From: UBA2206 sp049303905
GTDB taxonomy: Bacteria > Patescibacteriota > Minisyncoccia > Moranbacterales > UBA2206
Length of the DNA stretch: 24,435 nt
Direction of reading: 5' to 3'
NCBI GenBank assembly: GCA_049303905.1
Contig: JBAQNP010000034.1
Location: 1 to 24,435, forward strand
The notes beneath the pieces are model-generated. The model searched no databases. It worked only from the letters and a program-made list of their open reading frames with translations, and was not told where the DNA came from. Position numbers and translations under genes: made by a program. Of the stretch, positions 13,313 through 21,258 are shown piece by piece (within the stretch, counting starts at the first letter, position 1; every line of letters begins with the position of its first letter).

Positions 13313-14386
13313 ATGGAAAAAAATCAAGAAAAATTTAAAAAAAACCTTCTTCAATCAAAAGAATGGCGGAAGTTTCAGGAGGCGGTAGGGCGGAAGACCT
13401 TTGAAATTACCTCATCCGCCCTACGGGCACCTTCTCCTTATAAAGGAGAAGGGGATTTTTGTTTTTCTGCTAGTATGATTGAGCATGAGCTTCCAATAGT
13501 GGGAAAGTATTTTTATATCCCACGTGGACCAATAATTTCATGTAGCATGAAGCATGAAGCATGTAACAAGAAAATACAAGAATTAATAAATTTAGCGAAA
13601 AAAGAAAAGGCGGGGTGGATTAGGATTGAGCCGGAGAATGAGAAAGTTTTAGCGATAATCAAAAAAACTGTAAAAAATAAAATTATTAAAGCTCCGCACG
13701 ATATGCAACCGAAGGAAACTTTGATAATGGATATTTCAAAATCAGAAGAAGAAATTTTGGCGGGGATGAAGAGTAAAACACGCTATAATATTAAATTGGC
13801 AGAGAAAAAGGGAATAAAAATTTTCAACAATTGTCATCCTGAACTCGTTTCAGGATCTAGCCTCAGTTCAGAGATGCCGAAACAAGTTCGGCATGACAAG
13901 GATTTTTACATTGAAGAATTTTTACGGCTAACAAAGATAATGTCTGAGCGACAAGGAATTAAAACTCACGGTGATGAATATTATCGAAAGATGTTTGAAA
14001 TAATTCCAAGTGATATTTTGAAGTTATATGTGGCAGAATACGATGGGAAAATTATCGCGGCTAACATTGTCATTTTCTATGAAGATACAGCCTATTATTT
14101 GCACGGAGCATCAGATGATAAATATAAAAACCTGATGGCTCCGCATCTCTTGCAATGGAAACAAATTCAAGATGCGCGCAAAGTTGGATGTTTAAAATAT
14201 GATTTTTGCGGAGTGAAAGTGAATGATAAAAAGGGGAGATCATGGGAAGGGATAACTCGGTTTAAACTGGGATTTTCACCGAAAACTAAACCTGTTGAAT
14301 TTCCGGGAAGTTATGATATAGTTATTAGCCCGGTAAGATATTGGGTATATAGAACACTGCAATTTCTTAAGAGTTTTATTAAATAG
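13313..14386 (+). CDS. FemAB/FemX-like peptidoglycan bridge aminoacyltransferase (GNAT fold)
   Basis: The 357-residue protein fits the FemAB-like family, which adds amino acids from tRNA to the peptidoglycan stem or cross-bridge. Diagnostic stretches are EWRKFQEAVGRKTF, KYFYIPRGPII, KSKTRYNIKLAEKKGIKI, LYVAEYDGKIIAANIVIFYEDTAYYLHGASDDKYKNLMAPHLLQWKQI, YDFCGV and GITRFKLGF. The start at 13313 matches the family; the frame is open 69 bases further upstream, but that part is palindromic repeat. Three repeats interrupt the protein in frame: residues 33-47 (APSPYKGEG type), about 76-85 (MKHEACNK, heptamers) and 174-196 (HPELVSGS...MPKQVRHDK). The neighbouring MurE-like gene supports a wall role. 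The amino acid added cannot be told. Confidence 0.85.
   Translation: MEKNQEKFKKNLLQSKEWRKFQEAVGRKTFEITSSALRAPSPYKGEGDFCFSASMIEHELPIVGKYFYIPRGPIISCSMKHEACNKKIQELINLAKKEKAGWIRIEPENEKVLAIIKKTVKNKIIKAPHDMQPKETLIMDISKSEEEILAGMKSKTRYNIKLAEKKGIKIFNNCHPELVSGSSLSSEMPKQVRHDKDFYIEEFLRLTKIMSERQGIKTHGDEYYRKMFEIIPSDILKLYVAEYDGKIIAANIVIFYEDTAYYLHGASDDKYKNLMAPHLLQWKQIQDARKVGCLKYDFCGVKVNDKKGRSWEGITRFKLGFSPKTKPVEFPGSYDIVISPVRYWVYRTLQFLKSFIK
13411..13455 (+). repeat. In-frame palindrome 1 in the FemAB-like gene
   Basis: GCCC-TAC-GGGC (13418-13428), then CCTTCTCCTT-ATA-AAGGAGAAGG (13430-13452). Same family as the polA element at 4766. Confidence 0.85.
13539..13566 (+). repeat. Seven-base-unit array in the FemAB-like gene
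   Basis: CATGTAG, CATGAAG, CATGAAG, CATGTAA. Confidence 0.75.
13832..13898 (+). repeat. 67-bp palindromic element in the FemAB-like gene
   Basis: Ends TGTCAT and ATGACA are inverted. Inside are ATCCTGAA/TTTCAGGAT and GCCGAA-ACAAG-TTCGGC (13876-13892). It is read in frame as HPELVSGS...MPKQVRHD, a peptide I know as a recurring translated repeat in many bacterial genomes. Confidence 0.85.
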
Positions 14387-14414
14387 TAAATAGTGAACAG
14401 TTAATAGTTAATAG
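14380..14414 (+). repeat. Seven-base-unit array across the FemAB stop codon
   Basis: Five 7-mers: TAAATAG twice, TGAACAG, TTAATAG twice. The FemAB-like stop (TAG 14384-14386) is part of the first unit, and the array ends 3 bases before the next ATG. Confidence 0.75.
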
Positions 14415-14417
14415 GAT

Positions 14418-15788
14418 ATGAAGAATCTAATTCCACAAAATATAAAAAATATTTATCATTTAGCGCAAGCAGTTGTGGCAAATATTATCAATAATTTTCC
14501 TTCGAGAAAAATTAAGATAATCGGAGTGACGGGAACAAATGGAAAAACTACTACTGTTCAGATAATCACGAAGATATTAGAAGAATCGGGTGCGCGAGTG
14601 GCGATGGCTTCGACAATTAATTTTAAGCTTGGTGAAAAGGAATGGGTCAATGCTACAAAATTCACCACCCTTTCTAGTTTTCAAGTGCAAAAATTTATTG
14701 CCAAGGCGGTCAAAGCCAATTGTGAATATTTAGTTTTGGAAACTTCTTCTCATTCTTTGGATCAAAAAAGAGTTTGGGGAGTAAGATACGACACGGTTGT
14801 GATCACTAACGTCACGCGTGAGCATCTAGACTATCATAAGACAATTGAAGAATATCGCCAGGCGAAATTAAAACTTTTTAAAAATGTTAAAAATGCGGTG
14901 GTGAATTTGGATATGGAAAAACCGGAAACTTTTTTTCATTTTAATAATGAAAAAAAATTAGTATATAGTAGCAAGTATAATGTAGAAAGCATTCCATATA
15001 AAGAATTAAAAAATAAATATAATAATTTAGAAATAATAAACGCTGAAAATATTAAATTAGAAATTGATACTTCCAAATACTTTATACATAATACTTCATA
15101 CATACTACATATTCCCGGTTTGTTTAATGTGGAAAATGCGCTGGCGGCGACTTGTGTTGGACTTGCGTATGGAATTTCCGAAGAAATTATAAAAACTGCT
15201 TTGGAAAAAATTCAGGGCGTGCCGGGGAGAATGGAAAAAGTGCTAAATGATCGAGGCATTGAAATTATCATTGATTATGCGGTGACTCCGGATAGTTTGG
15301 AAAAAGTGTATGAGCTTATAAAAAATATTCGCGACAATTCGCTTAAAATTGGCATAAATTCGCGAATAATATCAGTTCTTGGTGCTTGCGGAGAACGGGA
15401 TCGCGGTAAACGGCCAATGATGGGGGAGATAGTTTCGCGCTACGCAGATTATGTGATTGTCACTAACGAAGATCCTTATGACGAAGATCCAGCTCAGATA
15501 ATAAATGAAGTCGAGAGCGGGATAAAAATCACAAATCACAAATCACAAATCACAAATAATTTTCAAAATCCAAAATCCAAAATCCAAAAAGAATTTATTA
15601 AAGACGGGAATTTATTTCGAATCATGGATCGACGCGAGGCAATCAAAAAGGCCTTGCAACTTGCAAAGCCTGGCGATATTTTTGTCATCACTGGTAAAGG
15701 TGCGGAAGAAGTGATGGCGATTGACAAGCAGAGAATTCCGTGGAACGAAAAGAAAGTTATTTTGGAAGAATTAGAAAAACTTAATTAA
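14418..15788 (+). CDS. MurE-like UDP-MurNAc-tripeptide ligase, N-terminally short
   Basis: The 456-residue Mur ligase joins an amino acid to UDP-MurNAc-dipeptide using ATP. The P-loop GTNGKTT is at 39-45, ETSSHSLDQKR (108-118) and THxDYH-type NVTREHLDYH follow, and the lysine usually carbamylated is K150 in QAKLKLF. The usual first domain, which binds the UDP end, is almost absent. The MurE signature DYAHTPD reads DYAVTPD (286-292). The amino-acid specificity loop, DNPR in diaminopimelate enzymes, reads E-D-P-Y (351-354), so the third residue of the stem peptide is uncertain. Residues about 370-391 are encoded by seven-base arrays. It lies 31 bases after the FemAB-like gene and overlaps the convergent gene by 8 bases. 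Confidence 0.88.
   Translation: MKNLIPQNIKNIYHLAQAVVANIINNFPSRKIKIIGVTGTNGKTTTVQIITKILEESGARVAMASTINFKLGEKEWVNATKFTTLSSFQVQKFIAKAVKANCEYLVLETSSHSLDQKRVWGVRYDTVVITNVTREHLDYHKTIEEYRQAKLKLFKNVKNAVVNLDMEKPETFFHFNNEKKLVYSSKYNVESIPYKELKNKYNNLEIINAENIKLEIDTSKYFIHNTSYILHIPGLFNVENALAATCVGLAYGISEEIIKTALEKIQGVPGRMEKVLNDRGIEIIIDYAVTPDSLEKVYELIKNIRDNSLKIGINSRIISVLGACGERDRGKRPMMGEIVSRYADYVIVTNEDPYDEDPAQIINEVESGIKITNHKSQITNNFQNPKSKIQKEFIKDGNLFRIMDRREAIKKALQLAKPGDIFVITGKGAEEVMAIDKQRIPWNEKKVILEELEKLN
15527..15584 (+). repeat. Seven-base-unit arrays inside the MurE-like gene
   Basis: AATCACA four times (15527-15554), nine spacer bases, CAAAATC three times (15564-15584). Confidence 0.85.
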
Positions 15789-16845
15789 TTTCTTCTATTT
15801 TTTGATGTAATAATTGTCCAGCGTTCTTTCCAATTCTTTTCAGTTCAGAAATATATCTGAGAGCTTCTTTTCTTTTTTCTGGATCTTTTGGTGTAACGCC
15901 GACAATATCCTCGTCAATCTTATTTTGATGAAAGGTTGTGATATCTTTAGCCTCTTGAGGGGATGGCATAGATGATCCAAATTTTTTAATTGTTATAATG
16001 CCTCCTTTTAATAAATAATAACCATACCCTTCATCTTTTCTGTCGGGAATCTCATCTTGCTTTGACTGTCGTGATGTCCAGATTGAAGGATTTATTCCTT
16101 CTTTATTTAAGGCATTAAAAATAAATTCTGCTGTTATCCCGCAAGTACATAATAAGCTAGTAGTATGAGCGGAGGCTAGTTCATCATAAGTAACACCCAT
16201 TATTTCTGCTCTTTTATTATTAATATCGTCTGTTTGTAACCCAGTGCCCTCAATTAATGGATAGTTTATTCTCGTACCATTTTCAGAATATTTTCCAATA
16301 GCGCCAATGCCATGAGCACGACTTCCTTCGTCAAACACAATGATGCGTGGATTTGTCTTTGTTATTGTATTTGAAATATATTCAGAAATAAATTTATTGG
16401 CTTCTTCTTCGTTGATTTTTTCTTTTTTATTTCTTCTGTCACCTCGTTCATAGCCATGTCCTATTATTGTTTTTTCCCCAGTCACAAGAGAAGCTGTAGG
16501 ATTAATTCTGAGAAACTTCGGCAGATTTTCTTTTGGATAGGCCTGTTGCCATGTTTCTTTCAACACATAACCAGCAGGAGTTGCGCTAGTCTCAGTCAAA
16601 AAAATATAATCAGGTTTTATATCATCGTGCCAAGATTCTACTATTTTAACTGCCCATTCTTCTATTTTCTTAGCTTCATAATCAGAAAATATTTTTTCAG
16701 CTCCAGCTTCATAGTCTTCTTTTGTTGGTTCACTATCTTTTTCTTTCTCGGAAACTCTTTTATTTTTTATTTCTATTGCTTTTTTTCTAATAGCATCAGC
16801 TTCATATTCTGCTGAAAACTTAGATTTAAATGAATAATTTTCCAT
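15781..16845 (-). CDS. Hypothetical protein with weak phosphoribosyltransferase resemblance
   Basis: I do not recognise this 354-residue soluble protein. The segment KPDYIFLTETSATPAGYVLKETW followed by RIIVFDEGSRAHGIGAIG has the order of a type I phosphoribosyltransferase: a strand-loop binding site, then a hydrophobic strand ending in acidic residues and a small-residue loop. However, it lacks the canonical double-Asp D-D-x-x-x-T-G-x-T. A central CTCG pair (L-L-C-T-C-G, near residue 235) could bind metal. Residues 1-70 are charged and helical. There is no Shine-Dalgarno before ATG 16845. Its 3' end overlaps that of the MurE-like gene by 8 bases. Confidence 0.6.
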   Translation of the reverse strand: MENYSFKSKFSAEYEADAIRKKAIEIKNKRVSEKEKDSEPTKEDYEAGAEKIFSDYEAKKIEEWAVKIVESWHDDIKPDYIFLTETSATPAGYVLKETWQQAYPKENLPKFLRINPTASLVTGEKTIIGHGYERGDRRNKKEKINEEEANKFISEYISNTITKTNPRIIVFDEGSRAHGIGAIGKYSENGTRINYPLIEGTGLQTDDINNKRAEIMGVTYDELASAHTTSLLCTCGITAEFIFNALNKEGINPSIWTSRQSKQDEIPDRKDEGYGYYLLKGGIITIKKFGSSMPSPQEAKDITTFHQNKIDEDIVGVTPKDPEKRKEALRYISELKRIGKNAGQLLHQKIEEIN

Positions 16846-16887
16846 AGGTTTGAATAGTTTAGCCAGATTCTTTTTTAAAAATAAATC

Positions 16888-17328
16888 TTATCCAAGCAGT
16901 CTTACAAGAATTAAAGTAAAAATAACGCCGAGGATTCCACCGACAATCACTTCGGAAATTCGGTGACCCATTCTTTCATGAAGACGAGGAAATTGATCCT
17001 CGTTTATATTTAGTTGTCTGATAAGCATATTGAGATAGCGTCCTTGGTCACCCATATACATGCGAAGTCGAGCGGCATCGTCAATCACGATAATAGCGAG
17101 AGCCACGGCGACGGCGAAAGCGCCAGAGTCAATACCTTCATAATATCCAACTGAAGTGACCAGTGACATAATGAAACCAGTGTGAGCACTTGGCATATGA
17201 CCATGCGTCATGGCATATTGAATGTTCCAACCATGCTTCATTGAATAAACTATAAATTTTATTATCTGCACTACACCTCCAACAAACATCGGGATTAGAA
17301 AAACATAATATGGTTTGAAAATATCCAT
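16888..17328 (-). CDS. Divergent PAP2 family protein (DUF212)
   Basis: The 146-residue membrane protein matches DUF212 (YuiD-like), a remote relative of PAP2 acid phosphatases. GHMPSAHTGFIMSL carries the phosphatase-like serine and histidine, and ERMGHRISEVIVGGILGV holds the second conserved Arg/His block. Four hydrophobic spans are visible (about 8-27, 45-63, 68-88 and 123-145). A role in lipid or undecaprenyl phosphate metabolism is plausible from the fold but not established. It is divergent from lemA. No Shine-Dalgarno is clear. Confidence 0.88.
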   Translation of the reverse strand: MDIFKPYYVFLIPMFVGGVVQIIKFIVYSMKHGWNIQYAMTHGHMPSAHTGFIMSLVTSVGYYEGIDSGAFAVAVALAIIVIDDAARLRMYMGDQGRYLNMLIRQLNINEDQFPRLHERMGHRISEVIVGGILGVIFTLILVRLLG

Positions 17329-17379
17329 AAGAATAAATTAATTGTTAACTTGTATAAATTATAGCATAATTATACAGTT

Positions 17380-17407
17380 TTACATAGAAGTCAAAAAATG
17401 ATATAAT
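17380..17407 (+). promoter_or_regulatory. Promoter of lemA
   Basis: TTACAT (17380-17385), 16 bases, TATAAT (17402-17407). ATG 17436 lies 28 bases on. Two ATTATA sequences (17358 and 17369) could serve as -10 boxes for the divergent DUF212 gene. Confidence 0.65.
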
Positions 17408-17435
17408 TTAGACATAATTAACTAAGTTTAAAAAT

Positions 17436-17987
17436 ATGGGAATAGGAATAATTTTATTGGGCATTGTGGTTGTGGTTGCAATTGCCATAATTGCTATGTA
17501 TAACGGGCTTATCACTCTCAAAAATAGAGTGGATGAAGCTTGGAGCGATATCTCAGTGCAACTAAAAAGACGCTATGATTTGATTCCAAATTTGATTAGC
17601 ACCGTCAAAGGTTATGCGGCGCATGAAAAAGAAGTGTTTGAAAAAGTGACCGAAGCGCGAACGCGCGCCATGAACGCTGGGACAACTGCGGACAAGGCTG
17701 AGGCGGAAAATATGCTTAGCGGAACTTTGAAAACATTGTTTGCTGTGAGTGAAAATTATCCAGAACTCAAAGCTAATCAAAACTTTTTGGAATTACAAAG
17801 AGAACTCACTGACACGGAAGACAAAATTATGGCTAGTCGAAGATTCTATAACGGCAATGTGCGTGATTTCAACACAAAACTGCAAGTTTTTCCAACTAAT
17901 ATGATTGCCGGAATGCTAAAATTTAGCGCGCGAGAATTTTTTGAAATGGACGAAAAAGAAAAAGAAAATGTGAAGGTGGAATTCTAA
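17436..17987 (+). CDS. lemA: LemA family protein
   Basis: The 183-residue protein has an N-terminal membrane span (residues 2-22), then the LemA helical bundle: YNGLITLKNRVDEAWSDISVQLKRRYDLIPNLISTVKGYAAHEKEVFEKVTEAR, and RRFYNGNVRDFNTKLQVFPTNMIAGMLKF near the end. These are the most conserved parts of the family. Its biochemical function is unknown, but lemA commonly adjoins htpX, and htpX is found 500 bases downstream here with another gene between them. Confidence 0.93.
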   Translation: MGIGIILLGIVVVVAIAIIAMYNGLITLKNRVDEAWSDISVQLKRRYDLIPNLISTVKGYAAHEKEVFEKVTEARTRAMNAGTTADKAEAENMLSGTLKTLFAVSENYPELKANQNFLELQRELTDTEDKIMASRRFYNGNVRDFNTKLQVFPTNMIAGMLKFSAREFFEMDEKEKENVKVEF

Positions 17988-18014
17988 AATACTTAGAAAT
18001 TATTAGAAATGAAA

Positions 18015-18044
18015 TTGAAATGCATTGAAATTAATTGATATAAA
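18015..18044 (+). promoter_or_regulatory. Candidate promoter of the four-helix-bundle gene
   Basis: TTGAAA (18015-18020), 18 bases, TATAAA (18039-18044), 14 bases before the GTG start. Confidence 0.4.
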
Positions 18045-18058
18045 ATTAAAATAAAAAA

Positions 18059-18448
18059 GTGGAGAATAAAAAATTTATACCACTTGAAGATCTTGAAGTT
18101 TATAAATTGGCTATTGAATTATCTGATTTATCTTGGGAAATTTATTCTGAAATGGATTGGCAGGATAAAAAAATTATGGGGGATCAGTTTATAAGAGCAA
18201 TTGATTCTGTTGGCGCTAACATTACCGAAGGGTATTTCAGGTTTCATTATTTAGATAAAATCAAGTTTTATTATATTTCCAGAGCTTCTTTGGCTGAAGG
18301 TATAAAGCATTGGCTAGAACTTATGCTTAAAAGAAGTAAAGTTGAACAATCTAAATATCTAAAATCTAAAGAAATTGCAAATAGCATATCTGTTAAATTA
18401 AATAATTTTATTTCTTCTACATACAAGTGTAAAAAGGATGACAAATAA
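18059..18448 (+). CDS. Four-helix-bundle protein (23S rRNA intervening-sequence/Avd-like family)
   Basis: The 129-residue helical protein fits the S23/four-helix-bundle family: LEDLEVYKLAIELSDLSWEIYSE, GDQFIRAIDSVGANITEGYFRF, YYISRASLAEGIKHWLELMLKRS, and a closing amphipathic helix. Members are encoded in intervening sequences of 23S rRNA, near diversity-generating retroelements (Avd), or alone; the lone form has no settled function. The start is GTG 18059. It is flanked by inverted repeats (TTGAAATGC 18015-18023 with GCATTTCAA 18478-18486; GAAATTAAT 18027-18035 with ATTAATTTC 18456-18464) and separates lemA from htpX, which suggests insertion of a cassette. Confidence 0.85.
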   Translation: MENKKFIPLEDLEVYKLAIELSDLSWEIYSEMDWQDKKIMGDQFIRAIDSVGANITEGYFRFHYLDKIKFYYISRASLAEGIKHWLELMLKRSKVEQSKYLKSKEIANSISVKLNNFISSTYKCKKDDK

Positions 18449-18489
18449 TTTCTATTAATTTCGCGAGCATAGCGAGCATATTTCAATTT

Positions 18490-19386
18490 ATGTCTACTAT
18501 TTACAATCAAGCGGACAAAAATACTCGTCTTACCTGGCTTTATATCACCGGTTTTTTGGTGTTTGTAATTGGGGTGGGGTATGTTTTTGCTGGGGCAATG
18601 GGCAACAGCACAATACTATACATCGCAGTTATTTTTTCTGTCGTGATGAGCTTCGCGTCTTATTGGTGGAGCGACAAAATAGTTTTAGCGATGAGTTCTG
18701 CCAAGGAGGTAAAACATTCTGAAAATCCGGAAATTTATCATCTAGTGGAAAATCTTTGTATCACAGCCGGACTACCAGTGCCAAAAATATATATAATTCA
18801 AGATTCAGCGATAAATGCTTTTGCTACAGGACGAGATGCACAGCATGGCGTGATTTGTCTTACCACTGGAATAATTTCACGACTAGAAAAAACGGAAATT
18901 GAGGGAGTGATTGCACACGAATTGTCGCATATTGGCAATCGCGACATTTTACTTTCAACCGTGATCGTGATTCTGGTGGGATTTGTGACGCTTCTGGCTG
19001 ATTGGTTTCGTCACTGGGCATTTTTTGGAGGACGCTCAAGAGATAATAATAGTGAGGGTGGACAACTGCGAATGATTCTCATAATCTTAGCAATTATTCT
19101 GTCTATTTTGGCGCCTATTGCGGCAATGCTGATGCAATTGGCCATTTCTCGTAAGCGCGAATTTCTGGCGGATGCTTCGGGCGCGCTTCTCACTCGTTAT
19201 CCTGAGGGCTTGGCAAAAGCTTTGGAAAAAATTTCCACCGACACTGAACCACTCGAAGCCGCCAACCGCGCCACCGCCCATCTTTTTATCGCTAATCCTT
19301 TTAAAGGGAAAAAAATGATGAAGATGTTTATGACCCATCCACCAATTGAGGAAAGGATAAAAGCTTTGCGGGGAATGAATATGTAA
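18490..19386 (+). CDS. htpX: Protease HtpX homologue (M48 membrane metallopeptidase)
   Basis: The 298-residue membrane protease degrades misfolded membrane proteins. The zinc motif HELSH is at 143-147 and the third ligand is Glu224 in RKREFLADASGALLTR. Four spans are visible (about 15-35, 41-58, 155-172 and 195-218). The C-terminal HLFIANPF...MTHPPIEERIKALRGM is typical. Length is normal for the family. It would normally follow lemA directly. There is no Shine-Dalgarno before ATG 18490; the leader is the right inverted repeat of the four-helix-bundle cassette, with a GCGAGCATA direct repeat. Confidence 0.95.
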   Translation: MSTIYNQADKNTRLTWLYITGFLVFVIGVGYVFAGAMGNSTILYIAVIFSVVMSFASYWWSDKIVLAMSSAKEVKHSENPEIYHLVENLCITAGLPVPKIYIIQDSAINAFATGRDAQHGVICLTTGIISRLEKTEIEGVIAHELSHIGNRDILLSTVIVILVGFVTLLADWFRHWAFFGGRSRDNNSEGGQLRMILIILAIILSILAPIAAMLMQLAISRKREFLADASGALLTRYPEGLAKALEKISTDTEPLEAANRATAHLFIANPFKGKKMMKMFMTHPPIEERIKALRGMNM

Positions 19387-19400
19387 TTTTTGGAAAAATA

Positions 19401-19433
19401 AAAAAAGCCGTCGATCATTGCCGACGGCTTTTG
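19401..19433. terminator. Bidirectional terminator after htpX
   Basis: GCCGTCG/CGACGGC stem with A6 on the left and T4 on the right. It serves htpX and the convergent membrane-protein gene. Confidence 0.85.
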
Positions 19434-19449
19434 TAATATCAATTTTTAA

Positions 19450-20223
19450 TTAATATTGTTTGTTAACTTCTTTTTGCAGGTGTTTATGTTCAGGATAGAA
19501 CTTAAAAAAATCCCTCAATATTTTTTCTCGAAGAGATGTTATCCTTATAACTTGCATTACAATAGAACTTGCAATAAAGATGACGATAAAAAACAATATA
19601 GCAATAGCACGACCTCCTTTGTTTTCTAATATGATTGGGAGGGAGTGAAATCCTGGTTCAATATTGATTACTCCGGAATAAGCGGCTACAAAAGCTCCAA
19701 ATAGTGTGGCGAGAAATAGTGGCAGTATGAGAGATATAATTCTAAGAAAAGAGTAGAAAGGTTTTTTTTCGAACATCTTTAATTTTTTTACAGCAACAAA
19801 TGCATTGCGTTCATTTCTGGATTTTTGCAGATCACTTTCATCAAAATTGGAATAGAAAAACAGGCGGGCTAAATCATATCCATACAGCTCCAATGCTCGT
19901 TCTTGGTCAGTATTAAGAAAGATTTGTAATGTAGAACGGTGGATTATTCCGTTGAATCTACAGGATCTTATCACATGGATGGATAATATTAGTGCGCTGA
20001 TGTATAAAAGACTAATGATTGTAATCATCCATACTGTGAATGAGAATAAACTAAAACATTTACTTAACAACAAAAAAATAAAAGAAAGTGTAGCACAAAC
20101 TATTGCAATTTTTACAACTGTTTGGGGTTTTAACCCAAAAGGCATAGAATTTTTTTCTACATCCCTTTGTATTTGCTTAAATTCATTCCTCATCTTTATT
20201 ATTCTTTTCTCTAATATTTCCAT
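19450..20223 (-). CDS. Hypothetical four-TM membrane protein
   Basis: The 257-residue protein has two pairs of membrane spans (about 40-62 and 67-90; 160-185 and 205-230), separated by a roughly 70-residue cytoplasmic-type segment. The N-terminus is a charged helix. I do not recognise a family. The start at 20223 is chosen because AAGGAG lies 8 bases before it; the frame is open 18 bases further up without such a site. A candidate promoter on the minus strand has TGGCAT (20307-20302) and TATAAT (20285-20280) 16 bases apart. Confidence 0.7.
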   Translation of the reverse strand: MEILEKRIIKMRNEFKQIQRDVEKNSMPFGLKPQTVVKIAIVCATLSFIFLLLSKCFSLFSFTVWMITIISLLYISALILSIHVIRSCRFNGIIHRSTLQIFLNTDQERALELYGYDLARLFFYSNFDESDLQKSRNERNAFVAVKKLKMFEKKPFYSFLRIISLILPLFLATLFGAFVAAYSGVINIEPGFHSLPIILENKGGRAIAILFFIVIFIASSIVMQVIRITSLREKILRDFFKFYPEHKHLQKEVNKQY

Positions 20224-20387
20224 GGCAATCTCCTTGTTCAATAGTTAGTTGATATTAAGTTGTTAAAGAATAGTTCGTTATTATATAATCAACATTATTT
20301 TATGCCAGTATTTGCAAGAAAAAGTTAATATAATTCTTTATGTAAGCCTTTTATTATTAAGTGCTGTATTTTATATGACGAAAAAAG

Positions 20388-20416
20388 TTGACACTTTTAA
20401 AAAATGGGTGTAGACT
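20388..20416 (+). promoter_or_regulatory. Leaderless-type promoter of TrmB paralogue 3
   Basis: A perfect TTGACA (20388-20393), 17 bases, TAGACT (20411-20416), six bases, ATG 20423. TGACGA (20376-20381) lies just upstream, so a GACG...GTTGAC pair like that before the other TrmB genes overlaps the -35 box. Confidence 0.75.
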
Positions 20417-20422
20417 ATTTTT

Positions 20423-21175
20423 ATGAATAATCTTGAAGAAAAATTGGCTAATTTGGATTTATCAAAAAGAGAAATTGATGTGTATTTGGCTGTTTTGGTG
20501 CTTGGGAAAAGCACTATTTCTGATATTTCGAGAAAATCAAAAATTAAGAGAACGACCGTGTATGAATATATTGAAAGTCTCTTGGAGAAAGGATTGGCCT
20601 ATAAAACCGCTGAGAAAAAAAGAATATTTTATTGCGTGGAAAATCCGGAAAAAATAACTAAGATTTTAGAAGACAAAAAGAAAGCAATTGACGCAAGGAA
20701 ACAAAAAATAGAAAAAATTATTCCTGAATTGCAATCGCTGTACTGTGCTTCATTTAACAAGCCTGCGGTTAGTTTTTATGAAGGAAAAGCAGGACTCAAG
20801 AGAATATATGAAGAGATGACCAATACTCATAAAAATGTCTATTCCATATTTTCACCAACTAGTTTTTTTAAATTGTTTTCTTTAAGGGAAAATCATGAAT
20901 TATTGATGAATTTGTATAACAATGGGGGAATTCTTCATAATTTAGTGGAAAAATCAGACAAAGCGATTGAACGCTTGAAGCAGAAAGAATATAATAATTT
21001 TGTGAAAAACAAATTATTGCCGGAAAATTTTCGTTTTGAAACTGATTTATTGATTGTTGATGACATCGTGGCCTTGATTTCGTTTAAAAATTTAGTCGGT
21101 GTAATTATAAAAGACAGAGCGATTGCCGATTTACATAAAAATATCTTTAATTTTATTTGGAATGGCGTGAAATAA
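20423..21175 (+). CDS. TrmB-type transcriptional regulator (paralogue 3)
   Basis: The 250-residue protein has the TrmB winged helix (LDLSKREIDVYLAVLVLGKSTISDISRKSKIKRTTVYEYIESL), a basic coiled linker (K-K-K-A-I-D-A-R-K-Q-K-I-E-K-I) and a C-terminal domain with SFYEGKAGLKRIYEEM and DIVALISFKNLVGVIIKD. Its recognition helix K-R-T-T-V-Y matches the other two paralogues. Predicted transcription starts at the ATG, so the message is probably leaderless. It may regulate itself; the ligand is unknown. Confidence 0.87.
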   Translation: MNNLEEKLANLDLSKREIDVYLAVLVLGKSTISDISRKSKIKRTTVYEYIESLLEKGLAYKTAEKKRIFYCVENPEKITKILEDKKKAIDARKQKIEKIIPELQSLYCASFNKPAVSFYEGKAGLKRIYEEMTNTHKNVYSIFSPTSFFKLFSLRENHELLMNLYNNGGILHNLVEKSDKAIERLKQKEYNNFVKNKLLPENFRFETDLLIVDDIVALISFKNLVGVIIKDRAIADLHKNIFNFIWNGVK

Positions 21176-21195
21176 AAACGAGTTATTTCCTTGTG

Positions 21196-21223
21196 TTGCT
21201 AAGATAGGAAATCATGCTAAAAT
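21196..21223 (+). promoter_or_regulatory. Promoter of the DUF4870-like gene
   Basis: TTGCTA (21196-21201), 16 bases, TAAAAT (21218-21223). It leaves a leader of about 115 bases that contains the stem-loop element at 21259. Confidence 0.5.
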
Positions 21224-21258
21224 AAGATTAAGGGGAAAATAAATCTCTTAAATATTCA

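Noticed and set aside
18059..18448. Avd of a diversity-generating retroelement
   Set aside because: No reverse transcriptase, template repeat or variable repeat is present in the window.
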